A stretch of 59,541 bases of DNA from Dehalococcoidia bacterium (GTDB taxonomy: Bacteria; Chloroflexota; Dehalococcoidia; UBA3495), in the NCBI GenBank assembly GCA_030753265.1, contig JASMCQ010000076.1:1-59541 (forward strand), given 5' to 3'. The stretch's first letter is position 1. The number at the start of each line of letters is the position of its first letter. Made by a program: the position numbers and the translations under genes. Below the pieces are notes generated by a model. It was not told where the DNA came from and searched no databases. It saw nothing but the letters and a program-made list of their open reading frames with translations. This document shows, one piece after another, positions 45,972 to 55,413 of the stretch.

Positions 45972-46610
45972 ATGCCCCTTCACTACGACGGTGAAGTCCG
46001 GATTAACAAGATCAACATGGGGCCTTACGGCAACAACGGTTACATCGTGGTGTGCCCGGAGACCAACGAGGGCATCATTATCGACACCCCTGCCGAGCCG
46101 GAAAAGCTCCTGAATGTGCTCGGCGATACCAAGATCAAGAATATTCTGATCACCCACAACCATCGAGACCACTTGCTGGGGTTTGATGAGATCACCGGCA
46201 GTGTCGGCGCTCCCGTGGGCATCGGCACCAAAGACGCCGGCGCGCTTCCCAAGCCCCCGGAAAACAATCTGGAAGACGGAGACGTGATCAAATTCGGCAA
46301 CCGGGAACTCCAGGTGCTGGCCACCCCCGGCCATACCGACGGCGCCGTCTGCTTTCTCGTGGGGAAGCATCTCTTCTCCGGCGACACCCTGTTCCCCGGA
46401 GGCCCCGGCAAGACCCGCAGCCCCGAGGCCCTGCAACAGGTTATCGCTAGCATCACCGGCAAGCTCCTGGTGCTGCCGGACGAAACGGCGGTCTACCCCG
46501 GGCACGGTAACGACACCACCATCGGCACCGCCCGGCAGGAGTACCAGGTCTTCGCCTCTCAGCCCCACCCACCGGACCTTTGCGGAGACGTCGCCTGGGT
46601 TGCCCAGTAA
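45972..46610 (+). CDS. Metallo-beta-lactamase-fold hydrolase
   Basis: The 212-residue protein resembles glyoxalase II-type MBL hydrolases. Metal ligands are in THNHRDHLLG (HxHxDH), PGHTDGAVCFL, FSGDTLF and YPGHGNDT. The likely reaction is thioester or other hydrolysis. The start at 45972 is chosen because GGGAGGA lies 7 nt upstream. It lies between uvrA and an M16 peptidase gene. Confidence 0.9.
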   Translation: MPLHYDGEVRINKINMGPYGNNGYIVVCPETNEGIIIDTPAEPEKLLNVLGDTKIKNILITHNHRDHLLGFDEITGSVGAPVGIGTKDAGALPKPPENNLEDGDVIKFGNRELQVLATPGHTDGAVCFLVGKHLFSGDTLFPGGPGKTRSPEALQQVIASITGKLLVLPDETAVYPGHGNDTTIGTARQEYQVFASQPHPPDLCGDVAWVAQ

Positions 46611-46742
46611 ACGCCATTTTGTGGCGCCACCCACACCCACCAAGAACCTCTCCGGGCTCCCGACAGCGGAAGCCTTTTCCGGCTGCCCTCCGGCAGGCAC
46701 GGGAAGGGGCCGCGCCCCGGCGCCCGTAATATCAGGATAAAC

Positions 46743-48005
46743 ATGTTCCAACGCTCCGTCCTGGATAACCAGCTCCGGGTCCTGACCTCGGCCATAGCTC
46801 ACACCAACTCGGTGTCCATGGTCATCTGCGTCGGCTCCGGCTCACGGTATGAGACCTCGGAAATGGCCGGGGTTTCCCACTTCATCGAGCATTTGCCCTT
46901 CAAAGGAACCAAGAAGTGGCCTACCGCCCGAGAGGTCAGCGAGGCCATCGAAGGGGTCGGCGGCATCATGAACGCCAGCACCGACCGGGAGATGACCGTC
47001 TTCTGGTGCAAGGTCGCCAAGGACCACTTCCACTCGGCCTTTTCCGTGCTGCTGGACATGATACTCAACCCGGTGCTGGACCCGGTTGAGGTGGAGAAGG
47101 AACGGGAGGTCATCCAGGAAGAGCTGCGGATGACCTACGACAACCCCACCTATAAGGTAGACCTCCTTATCGATGAGGCCCTGTGGCCGGACCAGGCCAT
47201 GGGCCGGGACGTAGGAGGAACCGCCGAGACCGTCAGCGAGATCACCCGGGATAGCATCCACGAGTACATGCACCGTCAGTACAACCCGGCCAACACCGTG
47301 GTGGCCATCGCCGGCAACATAACCCACGAAGAGGTGCTGGACCAGGTGGATAAAGCCACCGGGAGTTGGAAACCTCAGCCGGCCCTGGACTGGGAGCGGG
47401 TGACCCATCACGACGGCGGCCCCGTCGTCCGGATGGAACAGCGGCGCACCGACCAGACCCACCTTTGCCTCGCCCTTCCCGGCCTCTCCATGGAGGACCC
47501 GGACCGGTATAGCCTCGCCATGCTCAACGTCATGCTGGGCGACGGGATGAGCAGCCGGCTGTTCTTGAATCTGCGGGAACAGCAGAGTCTGGCCTACGAC
47601 GTCAGCAGCTCGACCAGCAGCTTCCGGGACTGTGGCTCGGTGGTGATCTACTGCGGTGTTGAGCCGAAGAAGAGCCGGGAAGCGGTCCGCGCGGTAGTCG
47701 GCGAGTTGGAGGGTATGCACCAAGAGGCTTCACAGCAGGAGCTGACCAAAGCCAAGGAGTACACCAAAGGCAGGCTGCTGCTGCGGATGGAAGACACCAG
47801 AGCGGTGGCGTCATGGCTGGCGTCCCAGGAACTCTTGCGGGACCGGGTCGCCACCCTGGACGAGGCGATCCAGAACATCGACGCCGTCACCACCTCCGAC
47901 GTGGCCAAAGTAGCTCGGAGGCTATTCGACGGGGACAAGCTCAAACTCGCCGTGGTCGGCCCCCACCGAAGCGATAAGCTGTTCCTCCGGGCATTGCGGT
48001 TCTAG
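46743..48005 (+). CDS. M16 family (insulinase/processing-type) peptidase
   Basis: The 420-residue zinc peptidase has the inverted motif HFIEH (46-50) and the downstream Glu region EREVIQEELRM. GTAETVSEITRDSIHEYM, NPANTVVAIAGNI and the C-terminal half with FLNLREQQSLAYDVSS match the processing-peptidase group. It has one catalytic and one inactive half, as usual. No export signal is seen. Confidence 0.92.
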   Translation: MFQRSVLDNQLRVLTSAIAHTNSVSMVICVGSGSRYETSEMAGVSHFIEHLPFKGTKKWPTAREVSEAIEGVGGIMNASTDREMTVFWCKVAKDHFHSAFSVLLDMILNPVLDPVEVEKEREVIQEELRMTYDNPTYKVDLLIDEALWPDQAMGRDVGGTAETVSEITRDSIHEYMHRQYNPANTVVAIAGNITHEEVLDQVDKATGSWKPQPALDWERVTHHDGGPVVRMEQRRTDQTHLCLALPGLSMEDPDRYSLAMLNVMLGDGMSSRLFLNLREQQSLAYDVSSSTSSFRDCGSVVIYCGVEPKKSREAVRAVVGELEGMHQEASQQELTKAKEYTKGRLLLRMEDTRAVASWLASQELLRDRVATLDEAIQNIDAVTTSDVAKVARRLFDGDKLKLAVVGPHRSDKLFLRALRF

Positions 48006-48068
48006 TACACTGTCTCGTAAATAGCTTTACGTCGGCAAGATTTGGCGATATTTCTTCCCCCGATCGTC

Positions 48069-48167
48069 TTTCCGGCGCAAGCCGGAATCCAGCCTCACCA
48101 TCGTCATTCCGGCGCAGGCCGGAATCCAGGGAAGCGTTTGCTTGATCCCGGCCTTCGCCAGGATGAC
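48069..48167. repeat. Palindromic intergenic repeat, family B, partly duplicated
   Basis: Two left arms in a row, TTTCCGGCGCAAGCCGGAATCCAG and then GTCATTCCGGCGCAGGCCGG followed by AATCCAG, face one right arm CCCGGCCTTCGCCAGGATGAC. It lies between the peptidase and the next operon. Confidence 0.65.
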
Positions 48168-48244
48168 GGGCCGTGCACCGAGCCGGACATGAGGGCCTTC
48201 CCGCCAAGTGGGGCCCGGTACGCCAATGAGTCAATTGCGGAGGT

Positions 48245-49321
48245 ATGATGGACCCTTCCGACACAATCGAAGTTGACGGCCTGGAAGAGGCCTACGAAGC
48301 CATGTACCGGGAAGGCTGGACCGACGGCCTGCCCGCGGTCCCTCCCACCGACCGGCTTGTCCAGGCCGTGCTTGACTACCTCGGCCGGGACCCCGAAGAG
48401 GTCATCGGCACGGTACCGCCTCAAAACAGGATCGCCACCGTGCAAAAGGTAGCCGTCAACTGCGTCATGGCCGGCTGCCGTCCCGAGTACGTACCGGTGG
48501 TCATCGCCGCCCTAGAAGGTATGCTGGACGACGCCTTCAACCTGAACGGGGTCCAGGCCACCACCAACTGCATCAGCCCCTTGGCCATCGTCAGCGGGCC
48601 GGTGGTCGACGAATTGGGGTTCAACTACGGCGACAACGTCTTCGGCGGCGGCTCCAGGGCCAACGCCGCCGTGGGGCGGGCCATCCGCCTGATCCTCTGG
48701 AACCTGGGAGGCGGCTACGCCGGAGAAATCGACCGGGCGACATTCGGGCACCCGGGGAAGTACACCTTCTGCATCGCCGAAGACATCCACAACAGCCCGT
48801 GGCAGTTGCTGCACCAGGACCGGGGTTTTCCCGGCGAAGGGTCGTACGTTACCGTCTTCGCCTGCGAGTCGCCCCACCACATAGCCACCGGCTCCGGCTA
48901 CGTCCTTACCGGCACGGATGTCCTTAGCGTAATCGCCGACTGCATCTCCACGGCGGGTAGCGCCGCGATGAACGGCGGCGGACAGGTGCTTCTGGTCGTG
49001 GGACCGATGACCGCCCAGAAATTGGCCGCCGACGGGTACGACAAGGCCCGGGTGCGTCAGGAGCTTCATGAGCTTGCCCGGAAGCCGGTGAGCCTGATGA
49101 AGTCGAACAAATTCCTCAACCCCGACCATCCGTTTCACTGGGCCAACTTCGTGGACATCAACGACGATAACGCGATGATTCCGGCGCTCCGCCTCCCCGA
49201 GGACCTGCTGGTCATGGTGGCCGGTGGTTGGGGGTCCGGCTCCGGCTTCAACGCCGTGTGCCACGGCTGGATGCAGGCCGGGGGCCGGGCCCAAACCCGG
49301 CAAATCAAAATGCCAAGTTGA
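48245..49321 (+). CDS. Unknown conserved protein paired with the UGSC selenoprotein
   Basis: The product is 358 residues, soluble, and begins with an acidic helix followed by YREGWTDGLPAVPPTDRLV. It has several Gly-rich loops (FGGGSRANAAVGR, NGGGQVLLVVGPM, VAGGWGSGSGFN) and six Cys, but no motif I can assign. I have seen WTDGLPxVPPT as a hallmark of proteins near UGSC genes; that is recall, not a search. GGAGG precedes two ATG codons (48245 and 48248); the second has better spacing. The UGSC gene starts 115 nt downstream on the same strand. Confidence 0.7.
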   Translation: MMDPSDTIEVDGLEEAYEAMYREGWTDGLPAVPPTDRLVQAVLDYLGRDPEEVIGTVPPQNRIATVQKVAVNCVMAGCRPEYVPVVIAALEGMLDDAFNLNGVQATTNCISPLAIVSGPVVDELGFNYGDNVFGGGSRANAAVGRAIRLILWNLGGGYAGEIDRATFGHPGKYTFCIAEDIHNSPWQLLHQDRGFPGEGSYVTVFACESPHHIATGSGYVLTGTDVLSVIADCISTAGSAAMNGGGQVLLVVGPMTAQKLAADGYDKARVRQELHELARKPVSLMKSNKFLNPDHPFHWANFVDINDDNAMIPALRLPEDLLVMVAGGWGSGSGFNAVCHGWMQAGGRAQTRQIKMPS

Positions 49322-49436
49322 GCCAAGCCACGGGCCCAACCCTGGAACGAAAAGTCAGGGGCGGACTCCTGCCTTCAGGCAAGCACCAGGGTAAGGGGCG
49401 GGTAACCGCTGAAATCACCCGTTAACGGAGGACATC

Positions 49437-49967
49437 ATGGCCAAGATAATTCTTCACAGCCCGGTAGGCCACGAAGCGCCCCATGCCGAAGGGCTGGCGC
49501 CCTTGACCGATCCCCGGGGAAGCCGGGTGGCCTTTCTTTTCAACGGCCACGTATCGGTGCTCCCCTTCTGGAAGAACCTGGAGCAGGAGATAATGCTCCG
49601 GTGCGAGCCGGAGTCCATCAGCAAGGTGGTCAAGCCCAACACCTTCGCTCCCGCATCCGCCTCCGACATCCAGGAGTTGTCTTCGGCCGACCTGGCTCTG
49701 GTAGGCGTGTGCGCTTGAGGGTCCTGCACTTCCGGCTCCGTGCGAGACGGTATCAACCTGGAGCGGGCCGGTGTCCCGGCCCTCGTCATTTCCCACGACG
49801 TGTTCGAAAAGGCGGCCCAAGCCCAATCCAAGGCCCTGGGTTTGGCCGACCTCCGGCTCATCGTCTACAACCAGCCCAAGGGCGAAGCGGAGGATGTAGA
49901 GGGGGCAGCCGCGGCTCGATCTGTGGTGGACCGGTTGCTCGAGATGGTGCGGGACGCTTCTGGTTGA
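49437..49967 (+). CDS. UGSC-family selenoprotein, UGA = Sec94
   Basis: The gene reads as 176 residues if UGA 49716-49718 encodes selenocysteine. The motif then is VCAUGSCTSGSVRDG: Sec94-Gly-Ser-Cys97, the UGSC signature of a predicted thiol-oxidoreductase selenoprotein family. Parts before (RVAFLFNGHVSVLPFWKNLE) and after (LERAGVPALVISHDVFEKAA) are continuous with it, and no start for a separate gene is seen just after the UGA. A weaker hairpin follows the UGA. AACGGAGG lies before the ATG. Function is unknown; Sec-Cys spacing suggests a redox or reductive enzyme. Confidence 0.9.
49725..49744 (+). promoter_or_regulatory. Possible SECIS hairpin of the UGSC gene
   Basis: TGCAC (49725-49729) pairs with GTGCG (49740-49744) including one wobble, around a 10-nt loop that contains CCGGC 15-18 nt after the UGA. 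Weaker than the other SECIS candidates in this window. Confidence 0.45.
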
Positions 49968-50086
49968 TCATCTCGCGCCTTCCCGCCCGGTAGCGCCGCC
50001 ACCGGGCATCGGCCTGGTGGCCCGTTCAATCAAAGCCGGCCTTCGCCTTGGCCCGAATCGGTGAGAGCCCGGTGGATCACGCCGCG

Positions 50087-50887
50087 CTAGATCGCTGAAG
50101 CATCGAATTCCGGCGCCACCGGGTTCCGCAGCACTCCAATTCCTGGGATGTCGACTTCCACCGTATCGTCGGGCCTAATAGCCTTGGTGACGCCGGTGGT
50201 ACCGGAGTAAACCAGGTCGCCGGGGTGAAGCGTCACCTGCTGGCTGATGTAGCTGACAATCTCGAAGAAAGTAAACAGCATGTCCTTGGTGTGAGCCCTC
50301 TGTACCTCCACACCGTTGACCCGGACTATCAACTCCAAATTCTGCGGGTTGATATCCGTCTCGATCCAGGGACCGATCGGGGCGAAGGTGTCCGAGCCTT
50401 TGGCCCGCCAGAAACTCCGGTCGTCCTTTTGCCAGGCTCGCTCGCTCACGTCGTTGCCGCAGGTGTAGCCCAGGATGTACTTGCGGGCCTCGGCGGGCGT
50501 TATACGGCGGCAAGGCTTGCCGATGACCGCCACGGCTTCACCTTCGTAGTGCACATCACCATCGGAGTCTCTGGGGATTATTATCGGATCGCAGTGTCCC
50601 ACCAGAGCGCTGCGGGCTTTGAGCCAGGGCTCGGGATGCTCCGGCGCCGCCGGCGTCGAATTTCCGGACATCGATGCGGCGAACTCCAGATGATCCGCGA
50701 AATTCATGCCCGGCGCCCACATCTCAGTCGGCTCCGTCGGGGGGAGCAGTTTGACATCAGACAGCTTATATTGAATGTCGGTCATCCTGAACCGGGTGTA
50801 GATACTGCCCCGGATTTCAGTCACGTCCTCCCCCTGCACCACCCCATACGCTACTCTTCTGGCGGCACGAAACCGCGCGATTTTCAT
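50087..50887 (-). CDS. Fumarylacetoacetate hydrolase family protein
   Basis: The 266-residue protein has the FAH fold: MWAPGMNFADHLEFA, the metal site DVHYEGEAVAVIGK, LGYTCGNDVSERAWQ, GSDTFAPIGPWI and VYSGTTGVTKAI. Members cleave C-C bonds or hydrate or isomerise beta-diketones and 2-oxo acids. The start at 50887 (MKIARFRAA) has GAGAGGT upstream; the frame stays open about 70 codons further, but that part is not family-like. It is divergent from the LLM flavin enzyme. Confidence 0.9.
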   Translation of the reverse strand: MKIARFRAARRVAYGVVQGEDVTEIRGSIYTRFRMTDIQYKLSDVKLLPPTEPTEMWAPGMNFADHLEFAASMSGNSTPAAPEHPEPWLKARSALVGHCDPIIIPRDSDGDVHYEGEAVAVIGKPCRRITPAEARKYILGYTCGNDVSERAWQKDDRSFWRAKGSDTFAPIGPWIETDINPQNLELIVRVNGVEVQRAHTKDMLFTFFEIVSYISQQVTLHPGDLVYSGTTGVTKAIRPDDTVEVDIPGIGVLRNPVAPEFDASAI

Positions 50888-51077
50888 TCTGTAGCTACCT
50901 CTCGGCCCTGTTCCTGAGGGTACTCGGTGGGGATTGTAACCTTTCCTGAGGGGCGCCACAAGGGCCAAAACACGTTGCTTGGAAGACCCGTCGGAGATTA
51001 GAATACCACTCTGGCGCATCCGTGATCGGTCCGAACTTGCCAAACAATTCGAAGCGCCGTATCTGGGAGGGTCCACC

Positions 51078-52091
51078 GTGAAGGTTGGTTTCTTTGTCAA
51101 CGCTCAACATCCGCAAGACGAGTCGATGCCTCAAAAGATTCAGGCAAACGTGGAACAGGTCAGGGCGGCCCGTGACGCCGGCTTCGACCTGATCTGCGCC
51201 GCCCAGCACTACCTGTCGGCGCCCTACCAGATGTGCACCACCTTCCCCCTACTGGCAAGGATGGCGGCGGAGGCCGGCGAGATGGAATTGGCCGCCACCG
51301 TGGTCCTGCTGCCCCTCCACAATCCGGTGGAGTTGGCCGAGAGCGTCGCCACCATGGATGCTATCTGCGGAGGCCGCTTCATCCTCGGCATCGGCCTGGG
51401 CTACCGGGATGAAGAGTACACTGCCTTCGGCATCCGGCGGAGCGAACGGGTGGGCCGGATGCATGAGGCCCTGAAGGTGATGAAACTTCTCTGGGGTGAG
51501 GAAGAGGTGGAGTTCCAGGGGAAGTACTACCAGGTGCCACGGGTCAAGCCGGCCACTCGCACCGTCCAGAAACCTCACCCTCCCATCTGGGTGGCGGCCA
51601 ACAACGATGTCGCCATCCGCCGGGCCGCCCGATGGGGCTATCCCTGGCTGATCAACCCCCATGCCACCGTGCCGATGGTCGCCGGCCAATTCCAGCGCTA
51701 CCTCGAGGAACTCAAGCTGGCCGGGCAGCCAACCCCCCAGGTATTGCCCATGATGCGGGAGCTGTACGTTGCCAGTGACCGGGAGACCGCCTACCAGGAG
51801 AGCCGGCCCTATCTGGAGGGGAAATACGCAGCCTACGCCGCCTGGGGTCAGGACAAGGCCCTGCCCGGCGACGAGAGCTTCAGCATTCCCTACCAAGACT
51901 TGGCCCGGGACCGCTTCTTGCTGGGGTCCCCGGACGACGTGGTCCGGGAGATGCTGCGCTACCGGGACGAACTGGGCGTCAACTACCTGATTTTCCGGAT
52001 GCAATGGCCCGGCATAGAGCAAGAGAAGGTGCTCCGGCAGATCGAACTCATGGGCCGGGAAGTGATCCCCCGGGTCAAAGCTGCCGCGTAG
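51078..52091 (+). CDS. LLM-class (luciferase-like) flavin-dependent oxidoreductase
   Basis: The 337-residue TIM-barrel flavoprotein is of the luciferase-like monooxygenase/F420 type: AARDAGFDLICAAQHYL, LHNPVELAESVATMDAICGGRFILGIGLGYRDEEYTAFG and PHPPIWVAANND are diagnostic. The cofactor could be FMN or F420. The GTG at 51078 is chosen because GGGAGGG lies 6 nt upstream. Neighbour genes (FAH, UGSC) suggest a catabolic role. Confidence 0.9.
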   Translation: MKVGFFVNAQHPQDESMPQKIQANVEQVRAARDAGFDLICAAQHYLSAPYQMCTTFPLLARMAAEAGEMELAATVVLLPLHNPVELAESVATMDAICGGRFILGIGLGYRDEEYTAFGIRRSERVGRMHEALKVMKLLWGEEEVEFQGKYYQVPRVKPATRTVQKPHPPIWVAANNDVAIRRAARWGYPWLINPHATVPMVAGQFQRYLEELKLAGQPTPQVLPMMRELYVASDRETAYQESRPYLEGKYAAYAAWGQDKALPGDESFSIPYQDLARDRFLLGSPDDVVREMLRYRDELGVNYLIFRMQWPGIEQEKVLRQIELMGREVIPRVKAAA

Positions 52092-52664
52092 CGCGCCGGT
52101 GGTGACATGATCGCCTCCCAACAGGGAAGGGCTCCCCCTAAGGCCCGTCGTTCCCATCGCTCGTTGTTGCTCCTTTGGATTCAATGAAACTATCTCCGTC
52201 CTCATCAACGTGACATCATCACTGGCCTGGCAGGGCCCTCACCCGGCCCAGGCTGCGCCAGGGCATCCCTCTCCCGCGGGAGAGGGAACGAGGGTGAGGG
52301 TTCAATTTGCTCGCGGAGGCCAGCATCGTCCAGGATAATCAAAGGGCCTTCTGAACTACCACACCAAAGCTTGACGCAACATCCCGGCAAGTATATGCTC
52401 CCCGTTGGGATGTGGGCACCGTGTCGCGTCGACGCCGGGACCCACCAGCTACGAGGTTTGGACATACACTGGCCGGAGAAGCAGGGGGCGGGGATAGTGA
52501 GGTTGCCCGGGCTCGATTCACGGCCCCCCTTTCCGGCGAATCCTTCAGCGCGACCCGTTGACATGCCGCTCGTTGTCGCTCCACTTCCCAGGGCTCCCGT
52601 TCCGGTCAGGCAGCGGTTGGCTGCCGGCTCGACCGAATCGTTCATCATGGAGTGTGCGTAAGAT
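52092..52664. other. Intergenic region with a family C repeat
   Basis: About 570 nt without a recognised gene. It contains the repeat at 52236-52300; no RNA gene or strong promoter is evident to me. Confidence 0.4.
52236..52300. repeat. Palindromic intergenic repeat, family C
   Basis: Outer arms CCCTCACCC (52236-52244) and GGGTGAGGG (52292-52300) enclose the core hairpin TCCCTCTCCCGCGGGAGAGGGA written as two halves around 52276. The core matches the copy at 39422. Confidence 0.6.
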
Positions 52665-54695
52665 ATGGTGCCTCCCGGAGATATCGGTGCGCTGCCCATC
52701 TGGGTAGGAGTCTACCTGGCGCTGGCCGTGGCCATGACGGTTTCCGGCTACGCCTTCTACAATCGGGTGGTACGCCTCATCCGCCAGGGCAAACCCGAGG
52801 CTCGCTTCGACCACCCGGTCCAGCGGCTTATGGGCGCGCTTGTCATCGTCCTCGGACAGCGCAAAGTCCTCCAACGGGTCCCGGCAGGGGACTGGGCCGG
52901 CATCGGCCACGCCACCATCTTTTGGGGCTTTCTCACCCTCCTGTTCAGCTATGGTATATTCATATTCGCCGCCTCGGCCTGGAGGCATCTTCCGGAGAAA
53001 CTGTTCACCGAGACCGGCGTCCGGGTTTATGCCACCTATCTGGACATCCTGGCGGTGGTCTTGCTGGTTATGCTGTCCTGGGCGCTGATCCGGCGGTGGG
53101 CGGTCAAGCCCCACCGGCTCAGCTTCGACCTGACCCGTAACTCCGATGCGCTGATCACCGTGGGCCTCATCGCCGGACTCATGATTACCGCCATCCTTAC
53201 CCACTCCTTCTACGTGGCCGAGGGCGGGACCGGCCCGGAAGCCGACGTGATCATCGGCGGCCTGCTGGGCGACTGGTTCACCAACCTGGGGCTGGGGGTA
53301 GGCGCAGCCAACATCCTCCAGGCCGTGTTCTGGTGGAGCCACCTGGCCCTGATCCTGGGCTTCTCCATGTACATCCCCTTCTCCAAGCACATGCACATGT
53401 TCGCGGCACCCGCGAATGCCTTCTTCCGCTCCCTGGAACCCCGGGGCACGCTGCCCACCATCGACCTGGAGAATACGGAGCGGTTCGGCGCCGGACGCGT
53501 TCAGGACTTCACCTGGAAACAGCTCCTCGACGGCTACGCCTGCGCGGTCTGCGGCCGGTGTTCCGACGCCTGCCCGGCCAACCAGACCGGGAAACTTCTC
53601 TCGCCAATGCACATCGTGGAGGGCCTGAAAGAACACATGGTGAGCATCGGCCACCAGGGGCCTCGCAACCCGGAGCACGTCGAGCCGGCTCCTCTCATCG
53701 GCCACGCCATCTCCGAGCAGGCCATCTGGGACTGCGTTTCCTGCGGCGCGTGCATGGAGGAATGCCCCGTGGTCGTGGAGCATATCCCCACCATCGTGGA
53801 CCTGCGCCGCAACCTGGTGCTGGAGGAGTCCAAGGTGCCGGAAACCGCCATGAACGCCCTGCTCAGCTTGGAGCAGCGAGGCCATCCCTGGCGGGGCACC
53901 CAATTCTCCCGCACCGACTGGGCCGAGGGCCTGGGAGTGCCCACGCTGGCGGAAAAGCCCGATGCCGAGATCCTATTCTGGGTCGGCTGCACTGGCGCTC
54001 TGGAGCAGCGCAGCCAGGGCGTGGCCCGGTCCATGGCCAAGGTGCTGAAACGCGCCGGAGTGGACTTCGCCATTCTGGGGGACGAAGAAACCTGCACCGG
54101 CGACCCGGCCCGGCGCCTGGGAAACGAATACCTGTTTCAAACCTTGGCCCAGCAAAATATCGAGACCCTGACCCGGTACGGTGTGAAGAAGGTCGTGACC
54201 ATCTGTCCCCACTGCTTCAACACCATGCGCAACGAATACCCCCAGTTTGGCGGCAACTTCGAGGTTCTGCACTACAGCCAGCTCATCGACGAGCTGATCC
54301 AGCAGGGGCGGGTCAAGCCGGTCAAGACCGTCAACACCACCATGGCCTACCACGATTCCTGCTTCCTGGGCCGCCACAACGGCGTCTACGATCAGCCGCG
54401 CAAGATCGCCAAAGCCATTCCCGGTTTGACCCTGATCGAGATGTCGCCGCGCTGCCGGGAACGGGGCTTCTGCTGCGGCGCGGGCGGCGGCCACATGTGG
54501 CTCGAAGAGAGCCAGGGCCCCCGCATCAATCACGTCAGGACCGACCACTTCCTGGAGACCCAGGCGGATACTATCGGAGTCTCCTGCCCCTACTGCCTCC
54601 AGATGTTGACCGAAGGCATCCAGGCCAAGGGTCTGGAGAACGAGAAACAGTCCCGGGACGTTCTCGAAATCCTGTCCGAAAGCCTCGGGGAGTAG
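52665..54695 (+). CDS. Membrane-bound HdrD-like iron-sulfur oxidoreductase
   Basis: The 676-residue protein joins a cytochrome-b/NarI-like membrane domain (about 1-270, at least five hydrophobic helices with histidines) to a ferredoxin domain with two 4Fe-4S sites (CAVCGRCSDACPANQ near 292; CVSCGACMEECPVV near 356) and two CCG domains (GCTGALEQRS, CPHCFNTMRNEYP, HDSCFLGRHNGVYDQPRKI, CCGAGGGHMW). The layout is that of HdrD/HmcF/GlpC-like proteins that pass electrons between quinone and a soluble partner. The partner (for example a flavoprotein or beta-oxidation dehydrogenase) is not adjacent. Confidence 0.92.
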   Translation: MVPPGDIGALPIWVGVYLALAVAMTVSGYAFYNRVVRLIRQGKPEARFDHPVQRLMGALVIVLGQRKVLQRVPAGDWAGIGHATIFWGFLTLLFSYGIFIFAASAWRHLPEKLFTETGVRVYATYLDILAVVLLVMLSWALIRRWAVKPHRLSFDLTRNSDALITVGLIAGLMITAILTHSFYVAEGGTGPEADVIIGGLLGDWFTNLGLGVGAANILQAVFWWSHLALILGFSMYIPFSKHMHMFAAPANAFFRSLEPRGTLPTIDLENTERFGAGRVQDFTWKQLLDGYACAVCGRCSDACPANQTGKLLSPMHIVEGLKEHMVSIGHQGPRNPEHVEPAPLIGHAISEQAIWDCVSCGACMEECPVVVEHIPTIVDLRRNLVLEESKVPETAMNALLSLEQRGHPWRGTQFSRTDWAEGLGVPTLAEKPDAEILFWVGCTGALEQRSQGVARSMAKVLKRAGVDFAILGDEETCTGDPARRLGNEYLFQTLAQQNIETLTRYGVKKVVTICPHCFNTMRNEYPQFGGNFEVLHYSQLIDELIQQGRVKPVKTVNTTMAYHDSCFLGRHNGVYDQPRKIAKAIPGLTLIEMSPRCRERGFCCGAGGGHMWLEESQGPRINHVRTDHFLETQADTIGVSCPYCLQMLTEGIQAKGLENEKQSRDVLEILSESLGE

Positions 54696-55025
54696 CCCGC
54701 CGCGGGCTCCCGAAGGCCTTGTCACCATACATTCCAGTCTCCGCGGTAGCTCGGAAGGGCTGGGGCATGGGCCGAAAGCATTTCGCCTGAACCAGGCGGT
54801 GGGACGGGTGCCGGACGAGGTGATCGGCCCGGCCGGTTCGCCCGTCTACAGGAGCCCACCAATCAAAAGACAAGAACCTTTGCGCCCCATCCCCGGTTCG
54901 CGGAAGGATTGGGCGCCGCCCCCCTTGCGCCAGGGGAGAGAGATTGTGGATGATGCATAGGCGAATGAATAACCCGGCCACCATGCCGGAAGTGGCACAG
55001 AACCGGATATCAAGGAAGGTGCTCC
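54696..55025. other. Intergenic region
   Basis: About 330 nt between the HdrD-like gene and a small zinc-ribbon gene. No coding sequence, repeat or terminator stands out. Confidence 0.4.
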
Positions 55026-55280
55026 ATGCCGGGCGATGAGGTAACCGTCGTCCAACTGTGCGGAAAGTGCGGCTCTGAGACAGGCACTTTCGCGATCAAG
55101 AAGGACAACCTGATGCTCACCTCCCGTGAGCAAATCTGGTGTCCCAAATGCGAGGAAGACACTCCCGAGGTTCGGGATATCGCCGGGCGCGCCGCGTCCA
55201 TCCGGACCGAAGTGGAAAGCTATCCCAAGGCCGTGCCGGCCCAGCGGCGCCCGGAAGTACCGGGAGCCCCTGATAGGTGA
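55026..55280 (+). CDS. Small two-CxxC zinc-ribbon protein
   Basis: The 84-residue protein has CGKC (about residues 11-14) and CPKC (38-41), the four ligands of one zinc ribbon, and a basic/acidic tail. AAGGAAGGT lies about 5 nt before the ATG. No family is recognised; it might be a DNA or RNA binding protein or a small chaperone. Confidence 0.65.
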   Translation: MPGDEVTVVQLCGKCGSETGTFAIKKDNLMLTSREQIWCPKCEEDTPEVRDIAGRAASIRTEVESYPKAVPAQRRPEVPGAPDR

Positions 55281-55413
55281 TCCCGGGTCTGTTACCGCTC
55301 TCCCCAACCGGTCCATCCCTCTGAGGTAGGAAATGCGGCCCGGCTCGGAGTCGCTGGAAGCTCCAGAGACGCCGGCCGCTCTCCAATACTCTCGATCTGG
55401 CTGGAGCTAACCG

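Noticed and set aside
49740..49967. Separate gene after the UGSC UGA
   Set aside because: The readthrough frame carries the UGSC motif and one continuous protein; the alternative start lacks a ribosome site.
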